Origin: Blastococcus sp. LR1
GTDB lineage: Bacteria > Actinomycetota > Actinomycetes > Mycobacteriales > Geodermatophilaceae
DNA length: 64,000 bases
Direction: 5' to 3'
NCBI RefSeq assembly: GCF_020166105.1
Contig: NZ_JAIUJY010000003.1
Span: 310,001-374,000 of the forward strand
Shown piece after piece: positions 50,854-58,740 of this stretch. Position numbers and translations under genes: made by a program. The notes beneath the pieces are model-generated. The model was given only the letters and a program-made list of their open reading frames with translations, made no database searches and was not told where the DNA came from. The number at the start of each line of letters is the position of its first letter. Positions within the stretch are counted from its first letter, which is position 1.

Positions 50854-52176
50854 TCAGGTACCGGCCGGCCACCGGCCGGCCAGCGCCTCGTGGAGCGTGA
50901 CCATCCACTGCTCGGTCTCCGCCGACTCGATCGCGGTGCTGTCCCCGGCGAGGTCGACGACCCGCTGGGCGTGCCGCAGCAGCTCTCCGTCCAGCAGGCC
51001 GTCGGGCGCGCGGTACGCCAGCTCGCGCAGCAGGGCGGCCAGCCGGCGGAGCACGGCGGGCTGCCCGCCGGCGAACTGGAGCGGCTCCTCGAGGCCCTGC
51101 TGCACCAGCCCGGAGGCGTTCCACTGCGGGAGGACGAACCGCGCCGCGCCGGCCGCGTCCCGCTGAACGGCGGGCCGCAGCGGGCGCGTGACGAGCTCGC
51201 CGAGCAGCGCCGAGATGTGCGACAGCCCGTGCACGGCCGTCGTGGGGTCGTTGGTGCCGGGGGAGAGAGCGCGGACGGTGATGTCCACCGATTTCCGCAG
51301 GCTGTAGGCCACGTCGCGCTCGGGCGTCCGCTCGAAGCCCAGGCGCACCCCTTCCCGCAGCGCCTCCTCGACCGCGGCCAGGTCCACGGAGGTCCCGGGA
51401 GGGTGCGCCCAGACGTGGGCCAGCGGCGTGCCCGCGACCACGGAGTCGCCGATCCGCCGGGCCAGGACCACGAGGGCGCCGGCCTGCTCCGCCGCCCGGG
51501 CGATCCCGGGGCCGTCGGCGTCCACGACGAACCCGCTGCCGCTCGCCGGGACGACGGTGCCAGGGGTGGCGGGGAGGGGGAACGGCGGCTCCGCGGTGTC
51601 CGGGGAGTCGTGCGGGAGCTCCCGCTCGAACGTGGCGTGCGCCTCGACCGAGACGTCCCGGAGCATGCTCTCGACCCGCAGGGACCGGGCCAGATGGCCG
51701 AGGAAGAGGATCAGGCCGACCACGCTGAGGACGGCGAGGACGAAACCGACGGTCACCGCCAGCCGCGGGACGAACGCGGAACCCTCCGACTGCTCGGTGC
51801 GCACCGTCCGGAGCACCGTGAGGGCGTAGACGAAGGTGCCCACGAGGCTCGCCAGCGTGGTCTGGACGACCCGGTCGGTGACGAACGTCTGCAGCAGCCG
51901 CGGCGAGTGCTGGCTGCTGCTCAGCTGCAGGGCCACGACGGTGAAGGAGAAGGTCAGGCCGGTCACCGAGATCAGCGAGCCGGCGATGGCCGCGAGCACG
52001 TCGCGGGCCACCGTCGGCCCGCCGCCGAAGACGAAGGTCAGCGGGTGCTCGCCGCCGGGCTGCTCGAGCGCCTGGTCCAGTGCCGGCAGGCCGATGCCGA
52101 GGCCGATGGCCAGGACGACGGCGAGCACCGGCAGCGGCCAGAGCGAGCTGCGCAGCCGTCCCCGGAGCCGGCTCAC
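50854..52176 (-). CDS. DUF2254 membrane protein
   Basis: The 440-residue protein has four hydrophobic segments in its first 170 residues (LWPLPVLAVVLAIGLGIGLPAL, the LISVTGLTFSFTVVALQLSSSQ block, VGTFVYALTVLRTV, VTVGFVLAVLSVVGLILFLGHL) and a large soluble C-terminal part. The block SFTVVALQLSSSQHSPRLLQTFVTDRVVQ and the SVDITVRALSPGTNDPTTA segment are diagnostic of DUF2254. It overlaps the GerMN lipoprotein stop by four bases, so it is the last gene of the two-component operon. No mechanism is known. Confidence 0.85.
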   Translation of the reverse strand: MSRLRGRLRSSLWPLPVLAVVLAIGLGIGLPALDQALEQPGGEHPLTFVFGGGPTVARDVLAAIAGSLISVTGLTFSFTVVALQLSSSQHSPRLLQTFVTDRVVQTTLASLVGTFVYALTVLRTVRTEQSEGSAFVPRLAVTVGFVLAVLSVVGLILFLGHLARSLRVESMLRDVSVEAHATFERELPHDSPDTAEPPFPLPATPGTVVPASGSGFVVDADGPGIARAAEQAGALVVLARRIGDSVVAGTPLAHVWAHPPGTSVDLAAVEEALREGVRLGFERTPERDVAYSLRKSVDITVRALSPGTNDPTTAVHGLSHISALLGELVTRPLRPAVQRDAAGAARFVLPQWNASGLVQQGLEEPLQFAGGQPAVLRRLAALLRELAYRAPDGLLDGELLRHAQRVVDLAGDSTAIESAETEQWMVTLHEALAGRWPAGT

Positions 52177-52790
52177 CCCGGCCTCCGACGGCTGGGCGAG
52201 GTGACCGCGGGAGGAGAGGTGGCCGACGGCGGACCCTCGGCGGGGGGAGGCGTCGGCTCAGGGGTGATCGACGGGTAGTCGTCGCGGCCGACCGGTCCGG
52301 CCGTCAGCCCGTCGTCGGTCGGTACCTCCAGCGCCTGGCCGTCGCCGGTGAACCGCACGCCGTCGACGCCGGGGAACTGCGTCACCGTCCACACCACCTG
52401 CGCGACGGCGAGCTGCTGGCCGCCGCCCACGAGCCCGCTGAACCCCCGGGTCACCGAGACCGTCACCGTCGGGTCCTCCTCACTCGGCCCCGAGGTGCGC
52501 AGTGGCTCGGGTGTCAGCGCGGTGCTCAGTCCACCGTCGACCTCGACCGTGGTGGGCCCCGCCACCAGCGCGTCCAGGGCGGTGCGGGGGTCGGCCGGGG
52601 TCACGGGCCGGAACACCGGTTCCAGGCGGTCGTCGCGGACGAACCACACCTGGACCTCTTGCGCGCCGAGGGTCGGATCCGCGGTACCGGTCCGTTCCGG
52701 CACCGGGACGCTGAGCGGCTCGGGGCGGTCCTGGGTCGGCACTCCGCACCCCGCCACTGTGATCAGCGCGAGGGAGCAGAGGGCGGTCAT
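52173..52790 (-). CDS. GerMN-domain lipoprotein
   Basis: The 205-residue protein has a very short lipoprotein signal with the lipobox VAGC (C15), then a GerMN domain (about 45-165: EVQVWFVRDDRLEPVFRPVTPADPRTALDALVAGPTTVEVDGGLSTALT). A Pro/Ser-rich tail follows. The order response regulator, kinase, GerMN lipoprotein recalls MtrA-MtrB-LpqB and CseB-CseC-CseA of actinomycetes, in which the lipoprotein tunes the kinase. LpqB is much larger, so this is closer to the short CseA kind. Overlaps both neighbours by four bases. Confidence 0.85.
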   Translation of the reverse strand: MTALCSLALITVAGCGVPTQDRPEPLSVPVPERTGTADPTLGAQEVQVWFVRDDRLEPVFRPVTPADPRTALDALVAGPTTVEVDGGLSTALTPEPLRTSGPSEEDPTVTVSVTRGFSGLVGGGQQLAVAQVVWTVTQFPGVDGVRFTGDGQALEVPTDDGLTAGPVGRDDYPSITPEPTPPPAEGPPSATSPPAVTSPSRRRPG

Positions 52791-54181
52791 CCGCACGACG
52801 ACTCCCGGAGGGGCAGGCGCACGGTGAAGCGGGCGCCACCGGCGGGGCTGTCGGAGACGGTCACCGTTCCTCCCATCGCTGCGACGTGCCGCGCCACCAG
52901 TGACAGACCGAGACCGGCGCCGTCGGTGCGGGCACGGTTGATGTCCCGGCCGCGGGCGAACCGCTCGAAGATCCGGGACCTTTCGCTCTCCGGGATCCCG
53001 GGGCCTGCGTCCTCCACGAGGACGCAGGCGGTGTCCGGGCCGGCCTCGACCCGCACCGCCGTCACGCCACCCCCGTGCTTGTCGGCGTTCTCGACGAGGT
53101 TGCGGAGAACCCGTTCGAGGCGGCGCTTGTCGGCCTGCACGACGGTCACGTCCGCCTCCGGCGCGACGGTCAGCAGCCCGCGCCGTCCCGGTGCCGAGGT
53201 CTGCCGGTCGAGCGACTCCCGCACGAGGGCTGCCAGATTGACCTCCTCGAGAACGGTGTCGGCACCGCCGGCGTCGGCGCGGGAGATCTCCAGGAGGTCG
53301 GCCACCAGCCGCTCGAACCGGGTGACCTCCGCCCGGAGCATCGCCAGTCCCTCCCGGCCGTCGTCGGGGAGGTCCTCCTCGTAGGCCTCCAGGAACGCCA
53401 GCGACGTCAGCATGGTGGTCAGCGGGCTGCGGAGTTCGTGGCTCACGTCGGCGGCGAAGCGGGCGTCGCGCCGCACCCGATCCTGCAGCGCCTCGACCGT
53501 CGCGTTGAACGAACGGGCGATGGGGATCAGCGACGGGTCGCCGTGCGGGTCGATGCGGACGGTCAGGTCGCCCCCGGCGACGGCGGTGGCCGCCCCGGCG
53601 ACGCGGTCCAGCGGGCGGAGCGTCGGGCGGGTGGCCCAGCTGCCGACCAGGAGCGAGACGGGGACCACCGCGATCACCGCCGCGGCCAGCACGCCGGCCA
53701 GCACGCGGTAGGTGTGGTCGAGCTCCTCCAGCGGGAAGACCTCGAAGTAGGCCGCCCCCGACGGCTGCAGGGGCAGACCGATGGCCAGGACCGGCTGCCC
53801 CTCGACGACGAACCGCTGGCGCGCGGGCGTCCCGTCGAGGACGGTCCGGCGCAGGTCCGCGGGGAGGTCGTCGCGGCCGATGCCCAGGGAACTGGTGATC
53901 CACCGGTCGTCGTCGGCCAGCAGCGACGTGGACCCGTTCTCCCGGGGCAGCTGGGAGAGCAGCTGTTCCGGGGAGAGCCCCGCGGAGTCCGCGGCCCGCT
54001 GGACCTGGGCGCCGTTCGCCGTCGTCTGGGCGAGGGTCGCGCGCTCGCGGCCCAGGAGGAGGTAGCGCGACACCGCCAGCCACACACCCACGGCGAGGAC
54101 CAGGCTCAGCACCACCGCCACGGCGGTGAAGGCCGACGTGACGCGTCCCCGCAGACTGCTGGGCCACCAGGGAATCCTCAC
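52787..54181 (-). CDS. OmpR-system sensor histidine kinase
   Basis: This 464-residue kinase has a first membrane helix (about 10-33), an extracytoplasmic part (about 34-150), a second helix (about 152-176), HAMP (about 177-228), a HisKA domain with the phosphorylated histidine in FAADVSHELRSPLTTM, and an HATPase domain (NLVENADKHGGG, VEDAGPGIPESERSRIFERFARG, GAGLGLSLVARHV). Overlaps the regulator gene and the lipoprotein gene by four bases each. Signal unknown; the sites near copper-storage and antiporter genes hint at copper or envelope stress. Confidence 0.95.
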   Translation of the reverse strand: MRIPWWPSSLRGRVTSAFTAVAVVLSLVLAVGVWLAVSRYLLLGRERATLAQTTANGAQVQRAADSAGLSPEQLLSQLPRENGSTSLLADDDRWITSSLGIGRDDLPADLRRTVLDGTPARQRFVVEGQPVLAIGLPLQPSGAAYFEVFPLEELDHTYRVLAGVLAAAVIAVVPVSLLVGSWATRPTLRPLDRVAGAATAVAGGDLTVRIDPHGDPSLIPIARSFNATVEALQDRVRRDARFAADVSHELRSPLTTMLTSLAFLEAYEEDLPDDGREGLAMLRAEVTRFERLVADLLEISRADAGGADTVLEEVNLAALVRESLDRQTSAPGRRGLLTVAPEADVTVVQADKRRLERVLRNLVENADKHGGGVTAVRVEAGPDTACVLVEDAGPGIPESERSRIFERFARGRDINRARTDGAGLGLSLVARHVAAMGGTVTVSDSPAGGARFTVRLPLRESSCG

Positions 54182-54912
54182 GCCGGCACGCGGTACCCCA
54201 TGCCCCGCACCGTCGTGACCACCACGGGGTTGGCGGGGTCCAGCTCGACCTTCTTGCGCAGCCGCCGGATGTGCACGTCGACCAGCCGGGAGTCACCGAA
54301 GTAGTCGTAGCCCCACACGCGCTGGAGGAGCTCCTCACGGCTCAGCGCCCGGCCCCGGTCGGCGGCCAGCTCGACGAGGAGGCGGAACTCGGTCTTCGTC
54401 AGGTCCAGGGGGCTGCCGGCCCGGGTGACGCTCGCCGCCAGTGGAGAGATCTCCAGGTCGCCGACGGTGAGCACCGGGTGCTCGTCGCCGTCGCGGGCCC
54501 GCCGGGTGATCGCGCGGACGCGGGCGAGCAGCTCCTTGGGGACGAAGGGCTTGGTGACGTAGTCGTCGGCTCCGGCCTCCAGCCCGGCGACGACGTCGTC
54601 GCTGTCCGAGCGGGCGGTCACCATGATCACCGGCGTCGTGCTGGTGCGGCGGATCTCCCGGCACACCTGGAAGCCGTCCAGCCCGGGCAGCCGGAGGTCC
54701 AGGAGGACGACGTCGAAGGCGCGGCCGGCGAGGTGGAGGAGGGCCTCCTCCCCGGAGGACGCCTCGGCGACGTCGAAGCCTTCCCGCCGCAGGGTCAGCT
54801 GGACCATCCGGCGGATGCGGGCGTCGTCCTCGACGACCAGTACTGACCGGGGCACATCCAGCAGTGTGCCCGCGTCCACGGCTGCGGCGCGCTCCATGAC
54901 CGCACTCTGCAC
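54178..54912 (-). CDS. OmpR-family response regulator
   Basis: The 244-residue regulator has a receiver (about 23-135; acidic VVEDDARIRR, phosphoacceptor aspartate in VVLLDLRLPGLDGF, lysine in DDYVTKPFVPKELL) and an OmpR/PhoB winged helix (about 150-242; LTKTEFRLLVELAADRGRALSREELLQRVWGYDYFGDSRLVDVHIRRLRKKVE region). First gene of a coupled four-gene operon (regulator, kinase, lipoprotein, DUF2254). The start is uncertain: ATGs at 54912 and 54897 are in frame and the family usually begins nearer VPRSVLVVEDD. A GTCAC direct repeat lies 37-52 bases upstream, so it may control itself. Confidence 0.95.
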   Translation of the reverse strand: MQSAVMERAAAVDAGTLLDVPRSVLVVEDDARIRRMVQLTLRREGFDVAEASSGEEALLHLAGRAFDVVLLDLRLPGLDGFQVCREIRRTSTTPVIMVTARSDSDDVVAGLEAGADDYVTKPFVPKELLARVRAITRRARDGDEHPVLTVGDLEISPLAASVTRAGSPLDLTKTEFRLLVELAADRGRALSREELLQRVWGYDYFGDSRLVDVHIRRLRKKVELDPANPVVVTTVRGMGYRVPA

Positions 54913-54948
54913 GCCTCATCGAGGCCGCTCCGCGGTCGCCGGCCGATC

Positions 54949-54964
54949 GTCACGGAGCTGTCAC
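54949..54964 (+). promoter_or_regulatory. Direct repeat site C (GTCAC-N6-GTCAC)
   Basis: GTCAC at 54949-54953 and 54960-54964, with the same 11-base period as sites A and B, sits just upstream of the response-regulator operon in the 259-base gap to the next lipoprotein gene. Confidence 0.55.
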
Positions 54965-55049
54965 ACGTGGGCGCGGCTCCGCACGCCGCCCGGAGGTCTG
55001 GGGCCTGGACGCGCTGTTCGCACCGACGAGCACCCTGGCCGCCGGGCTC

Positions 55050-55065
55050 GTGTCGGTTTCATGAC
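55050..55065 (-). promoter_or_regulatory. Weaker direct repeat site D
   Basis: Read on the minus strand, GTCAT (55065-55061) is followed 11 bases on by GACAC (55054-55050). It is a weaker match to sites A-C and is 107 bases upstream of the lipoprotein gene at 55172. Confidence 0.3.
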
Positions 55066-55171
55066 AGAGCCACGGAGCGTCGTTACCGGGCGGACCGACC
55101 GGGCACGGATCCCGCACGGAGGTTGCCGGCGCGAGGCCGCCGGCCACGCGGGAACGAGAGGGAGAGCGACG

Positions 55172-55711
55172 ATGCGGAGCACGAGAGCGGCCGGCCGCAG
55201 ATCCGTCCTGGCCGTGGTCGGGGTGCTGGCGGTCGCCGGCTGCGGCGACGAGACGCCGGCCCCGGACGACAGCGGAGCAGTGGGCCCCGACGAGGCAGTC
55301 ACCGAGGAGATCAAGGTCCTGCAGGTGCAGCTGGCCTATCCGCTGGACGGCGCCTACGACGTGGGCGAGGACGTGCCGCTCTACCTGGGTATCGCGAACA
55401 CCGGCACGGTGGAGGACGACCTGCTCGACGTCCGCGGACCTGACTTCACCGACGCCGCCCTCACCGTCGACGGCGCATCGGGACCGATCCGCGTGGCGGA
55501 GAACGACAACGTCTACGTCGGTGCCGAGGGAGCGCCGTCCATCGTGCTCGAGGATCTGCAGACCTCACTGCGGTCGTCGCAGTCCATCCCGGTGACCTTC
55601 GTCTTCGAGGAGGCCGGGGAGGTCACGGTCGACGCCGTCGTCGCCGCAGAGGGCCAGACGCCGAGTGTCCCCTTCGACTTCCCGGACCCCGCGGAGGACC
55701 CGACGGGCTGA
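55172..55711 (+). CDS. Secreted lipoprotein, PCu(A)C-like fold
   Basis: The 179-residue protein has a signal with lipobox VAGC (C24), an acidic linker, then a beta-rich domain (about 45-165) with VLQVQLAYPLDGAYDVGEDVPLYLGIANTGTVEDDLLDVRGPDF and ending VPFDF. This resembles the copper chaperone PCu(A)C domain in outline, but the mature part has no His, Met or Cys to bind copper, so a chaperone role is doubtful. GGGAGAG ribosome site. Divergent from the two-component operon, with repeats between, so it may belong to the same regulon. Confidence 0.7.
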   Translation: MRSTRAAGRRSVLAVVGVLAVAGCGDETPAPDDSGAVGPDEAVTEEIKVLQVQLAYPLDGAYDVGEDVPLYLGIANTGTVEDDLLDVRGPDFTDAALTVDGASGPIRVAENDNVYVGAEGAPSIVLEDLQTSLRSSQSIPVTFVFEEAGEVTVDAVVAAEGQTPSVPFDFPDPAEDPTG

Positions 55712-55745
55712 GGTCCGCGCCCGGCGGGGCCAGGTGCCGGACGGG

Positions 55746-56027
55746 TCAGGCGGAGAGTCGGTCCGCGTCCGGACTGAGCACGAGTCCCGCCCGGCCCAGG
55801 GCGGTCAGCAGCCGGTCGACCCGGTCGGCGAGCAGTCCCGCGCCCGCCGCCTCGAGGGCGTCCGGGCCGCTGCTCAGGAAACGGGCGAGCAGCGCCGCGA
55901 CCTCGGGAGGGTGACCGGTGGAGGGCTTCCGGGGAGCGGGGATCCGGGTGACCATGCCGCAGGGGCACGATCCTCCGGACCGGGGCGCCAGGTGCCGGCC
56001 GCCGGAGCACACAGCAGTTTCGAGCAT
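55746..56027 (-). CDS. Small hypothetical protein
   Basis: The 93-residue frame starts MLETAVCSGGRHLAPRSGGSCPCGMVTRIP, then a helical C-terminal half (EVAALLARFLSSGPDALEAAGAGLLADRVDRLLTALGRAGLVL). Its three cysteines are all near the start (C7, C21, C23), so a metal site is possible but weak. A GAGGAG ribosome site (minus strand, about 56037-56042) precedes the ATG. No family is recognised. Convergent with the preceding lipoprotein gene; it may be a real small gene or chance. Confidence 0.5.
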   Translation of the reverse strand: MLETAVCSGGRHLAPRSGGSCPCGMVTRIPAPRKPSTGHPPEVAALLARFLSSGPDALEAAGAGLLADRVDRLLTALGRAGLVLSPDADRLSA

Positions 56028-56239
56028 CGCCCAACTCCTCCTCAGAGCCGGGCCCCGACCTCATCCGTGAGCGGGGCTTGGGCGGAGAAGTTCCGGCACC
56101 GCCAGGTGCCACCCGACGAGGCGCGCCACGTCGTAGCCTGATCGTGATGTCGGCCACAGTGGTGGGGGCGCTGGCGCGGACCGCGCCGCGCGGCCAGGAT
56201 CCACGCGGGGCGCGACCGCGCCGCAGGAGGAGGAACCCC

Positions 56240-56668
56240 GTGATCGACGACGTGATCGCCCGCTGGCACCGGTACATGGCGGGGGAGCTGCCGGGCGGGC
56301 TCGACGAGCTGCTCGCCGACGACGTCGTCTTCTACTCACCGGTGGTGTACACCCCGCAGCGGGGCAAGGAGATCACCACGGGCTATCTCGAGGCGGCCAC
56401 GAAGAGCCTGGCCGGCGGCGACCCCGGCGGCGTCTTCACCTACGTGAAGGAGGTGCTCGCCGGCGACACCGCGGTGCTGGAGTTCGAGACGAGCGTGGCC
56501 GGCAAGTACGTCAACGGCGTCGACATCATCCGCTGCGACGACGCCGGCCGGATCGTGGAGTTCCGCGTGATGATGCGCCCGCTCCAGGCGATCCAGGTGG
56601 TGCACGAGGAGATGGGCCGCCGACTGGCCGCCGGTGTCCAGGAGGTCAGCCGCTCCGCGACCGAATGA
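56240..56668 (+). CDS. NTF2-like (SnoaL-type) protein 1
   Basis: The 142-residue protein has an NTF2-like cone fold: VIDDVIARWHRYMAGELPGGLDELLADDVVFYSPVVYTPQRGKEITTGYLEAA at the start, VAGKYVNGVDIIRCDDAGRIVEFRVMMRPLQAI at the end. The GTG at 56240 is preceded by AGGAGGAGG, which sets the start although the frame is open further up. It overlaps the kynureninase stop on the other strand by 23 bases. Catalytic role unknown. Confidence 0.8.
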   Translation: MIDDVIARWHRYMAGELPGGLDELLADDVVFYSPVVYTPQRGKEITTGYLEAATKSLAGGDPGGVFTYVKEVLAGDTAVLEFETSVAGKYVNGVDIIRCDDAGRIVEFRVMMRPLQAIQVVHEEMGRRLAAGVQEVSRSATE

Positions 56669-57890
56669 GCTGCTCGACGTGCGCCAGCGCCGTCGCCAGT
56701 TCGGTGAAGCTCGTGCTGAGCGGGGAGAGCCCGATCCGCAGGCCGCGGGGGCGCCGGAAGTCGGGGATGACGCCGCGGCGCCACAGCTCGTCGACGACGT
56801 CGCGCATCGCGTCGTGCTCGAGCGTGACGTGCCCCGCCCGGCGTGCGGGGTTCCGCGGGGAGGCGACGGTGACCCCGAGGGGGCCGAGGACCTCGTCGGC
56901 GACGGCGATCGCGAATTCCGTGAGCAGCACCGACTTCTGGCGTACGGCGGGCATCCCCGCCCGCTCGGTCAGCGTCAGCATGTCCTCGACCGGGATCATC
57001 GACAGGATCGGCGGCGTCCCGCTCAGGAACCGCCGGATGCCGCTCGCCGGGACGTAGTCGGGGCCCATCGCGAACGGCTCCGCGTGCCCCATCCAGCCCG
57101 GGATCGGCTGCACCAGCTCGTCCTGCAGCCGCCGGGCGACGTAGCCGAACGCGGGGGCGCCCGGTCCGCCGTTCAGGAACTTGTAGCCGCAGCCCACGGC
57201 GAGGTCGACGTCGGCGGCGTCGAGCTGCACGTCGACGACGCCGGCGGAGTGGCAGAGGTCCCAGAGGACCAGCGCGCCGGCGCGGTGGGCGGCGGCCGTG
57301 ATGCCGGGCAGGTCGGCGAGGTGGGCCGACTTGTAGGCGACGTGGCTGAGCACGACCAGCGCCGTCCGGTCGCTCAGCACTTCTTCGACCTCCGCGAGCT
57401 CGACGCCGGTGGCCGGGTCGGGCTCGATCCAGCGGACGGTCCGGCCGGTCTCGGTGGCGACGGCGGTGAGGATGTACCGGTCGGTGGGGAAGTTCTCGGT
57501 GTCGGCGACGATCTCGGTGCGGTCGGGACGCGCGTCGACCGCCGCCCGGACGAGTTTGTAGAGCAGCACCGACGTCGAGTCACCGACCACGGTCTGACCC
57601 GGCGCCGCGCCCAGCACGGTGCGCCCGATCAGGTCGCCGACGACGGTGGGGCGATCGAGCCACTGCTCGTCCCAGGCGCGGATCAGCCGCTCGCCCCACT
57701 CGTCCTCGACGAACCGCGTCAGCCGGCCGGCGGTGACCGCCAGCGGCCGGCCGAGCGAGTTGCCGTCGAGGTAGGCGAGCACGCCGGCGGGGAGCACGAA
57801 CTCCGACCGGAAGCCGGCCAGCGGGTCGGAGGCGTCCAGTGCGGCCGCGCGATCGACGAGCTCCTGGGGGAGGGTCGGGTCCTCGGTCAC
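56646..57890 (-). CDS. kynU: Kynureninase
   Basis: PLP-dependent kynureninase splits kynurenine to anthranilate and alanine. The 414-residue protein shows AYLDGNSLGRPLAVT near residues 40-54, VVGDSTSVLLYKLVRAAVDAR, VVLSHVAYKSAHLADLPG, LWDLCHSAGVVDVQLDAADVDLAVGCGYKFLNGGPGAPAF with the PLP lysine in CGYKFLNGG, and GHAEPFAMGPDY. It is divergent from a formamidase-like hydrolase 85 bases away, so two steps of tryptophan breakdown sit together. Tryptophan dioxygenase was not seen here. Confidence 0.96.
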   Translation of the reverse strand: MTEDPTLPQELVDRAAALDASDPLAGFRSEFVLPAGVLAYLDGNSLGRPLAVTAGRLTRFVEDEWGERLIRAWDEQWLDRPTVVGDLIGRTVLGAAPGQTVVGDSTSVLLYKLVRAAVDARPDRTEIVADTENFPTDRYILTAVATETGRTVRWIEPDPATGVELAEVEEVLSDRTALVVLSHVAYKSAHLADLPGITAAAHRAGALVLWDLCHSAGVVDVQLDAADVDLAVGCGYKFLNGGPGAPAFGYVARRLQDELVQPIPGWMGHAEPFAMGPDYVPASGIRRFLSGTPPILSMIPVEDMLTLTERAGMPAVRQKSVLLTEFAIAVADEVLGPLGVTVASPRNPARRAGHVTLEHDAMRDVVDELWRRGVIPDFRRPRGLRIGLSPLSTSFTELATALAHVEQLIRSRSG

Positions 57891-57975
57891 GGGGCCGACC
57901 GTAGCGCCGGCCGGTGCGCTGCCCGCCGGTCGAGTAGGACTGGGGCATGCACACCACCCGAACGACGGTGCCCTG

Positions 57976-58713
57976 ATGGCCGACGAGGACCGCTCGGTGC
58001 TGAGCCGGCCGTCGGCGCCGCTCGACGCCGTCCTGACCTACGGGCCGGACGCCGACCACGTCGCCGACGTCCGGTACGCCCGGGATCCGTCGACTGACCG
58101 CCCGGTGCTGGTGTTCCTGCACGGCGGCTTCTGGCGCCCCGCGATCGACCGGACGAACATCCGGCCGATGACCGAGGCGCTCGCCGCCGCCGGCTGGACG
58201 ACGGTGGCGCCGGAGTACCGGCGGGTGCCCGGCAGCCCGGACCTGATGATCGACGACGTGCACGCCGCCGTACGCGCGGTGGGGGAGCAGTTCCCCGGCC
58301 GGCCCGTCGTCCTGGGCGGGCACTCCGCCGGCGGGCACCTGGCCCTGCAGGCGGCCGCGACGTCGGAACCACGGCTCGCGCCGCACGGCGTCCTGGCCCT
58401 CGCCCCGGCGGCCGACCTCCGGCTGGCCGAGGAACTGGACCTGGGGGACGGCGCGGTGTCGGCGTTCCTGGGGGAGGCCGCTGCCGATCGTCCCGACCTG
58501 GACCCGGTCCGGCTGCCGACGCCCGGGGGAGCGGTCCGCATCGTGCACGGGGTCGACGACGGGATCGTGCCGATCGAGGTCGGCGAGTCCTACGTGCGCG
58601 CACATCCCGCAGCGGTGCTGGTCCGGGTCGACGGCGGCCACTTCCCGGTCATCGATCCGCTGAGCGCCGCCTGGCCGGCGGTGCTGGAGGCGCTGGACGA
58701 CCTCGCGCGCTGA
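57976..58713 (+). CDS. Alpha/beta hydrolase, probable kynurenine formamidase
   Basis: The 245-residue protein has the oxyanion motif LHGGFWRP near residues 49-56, nucleophile elbow GGHSAGG near 115-121, the aspartate in HGVDDGIVP and the histidine in VDGGHFPVIDP. This is the arylformamidase-like esterase type. Being divergent from kynureninase suggests it cleaves N-formylkynurenine, the step just before. Bacterial KynB is usually of another fold, so this would be the animal/yeast-like type; a general esterase cannot be excluded. Confidence 0.8.
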   Translation: MADEDRSVLSRPSAPLDAVLTYGPDADHVADVRYARDPSTDRPVLVFLHGGFWRPAIDRTNIRPMTEALAAAGWTTVAPEYRRVPGSPDLMIDDVHAAVRAVGEQFPGRPVVLGGHSAGGHLALQAAATSEPRLAPHGVLALAPAADLRLAEELDLGDGAVSAFLGEAAADRPDLDPVRLPTPGGAVRIVHGVDDGIVPIEVGESYVRAHPAAVLVRVDGGHFPVIDPLSAAWPAVLEALDDLAR

Positions 58714-58740
58714 CCGCCGCGGGACCCTGCGAGGAAGGCC

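Noticed and set aside
50860-50881. Tandem 11-base repeat ACCGGCCGGCC at the end of the DUF2254 gene
   Set aside because: It overlaps the last codons and looks like simple GC-rich coding sequence; no sign of a functional repeat.
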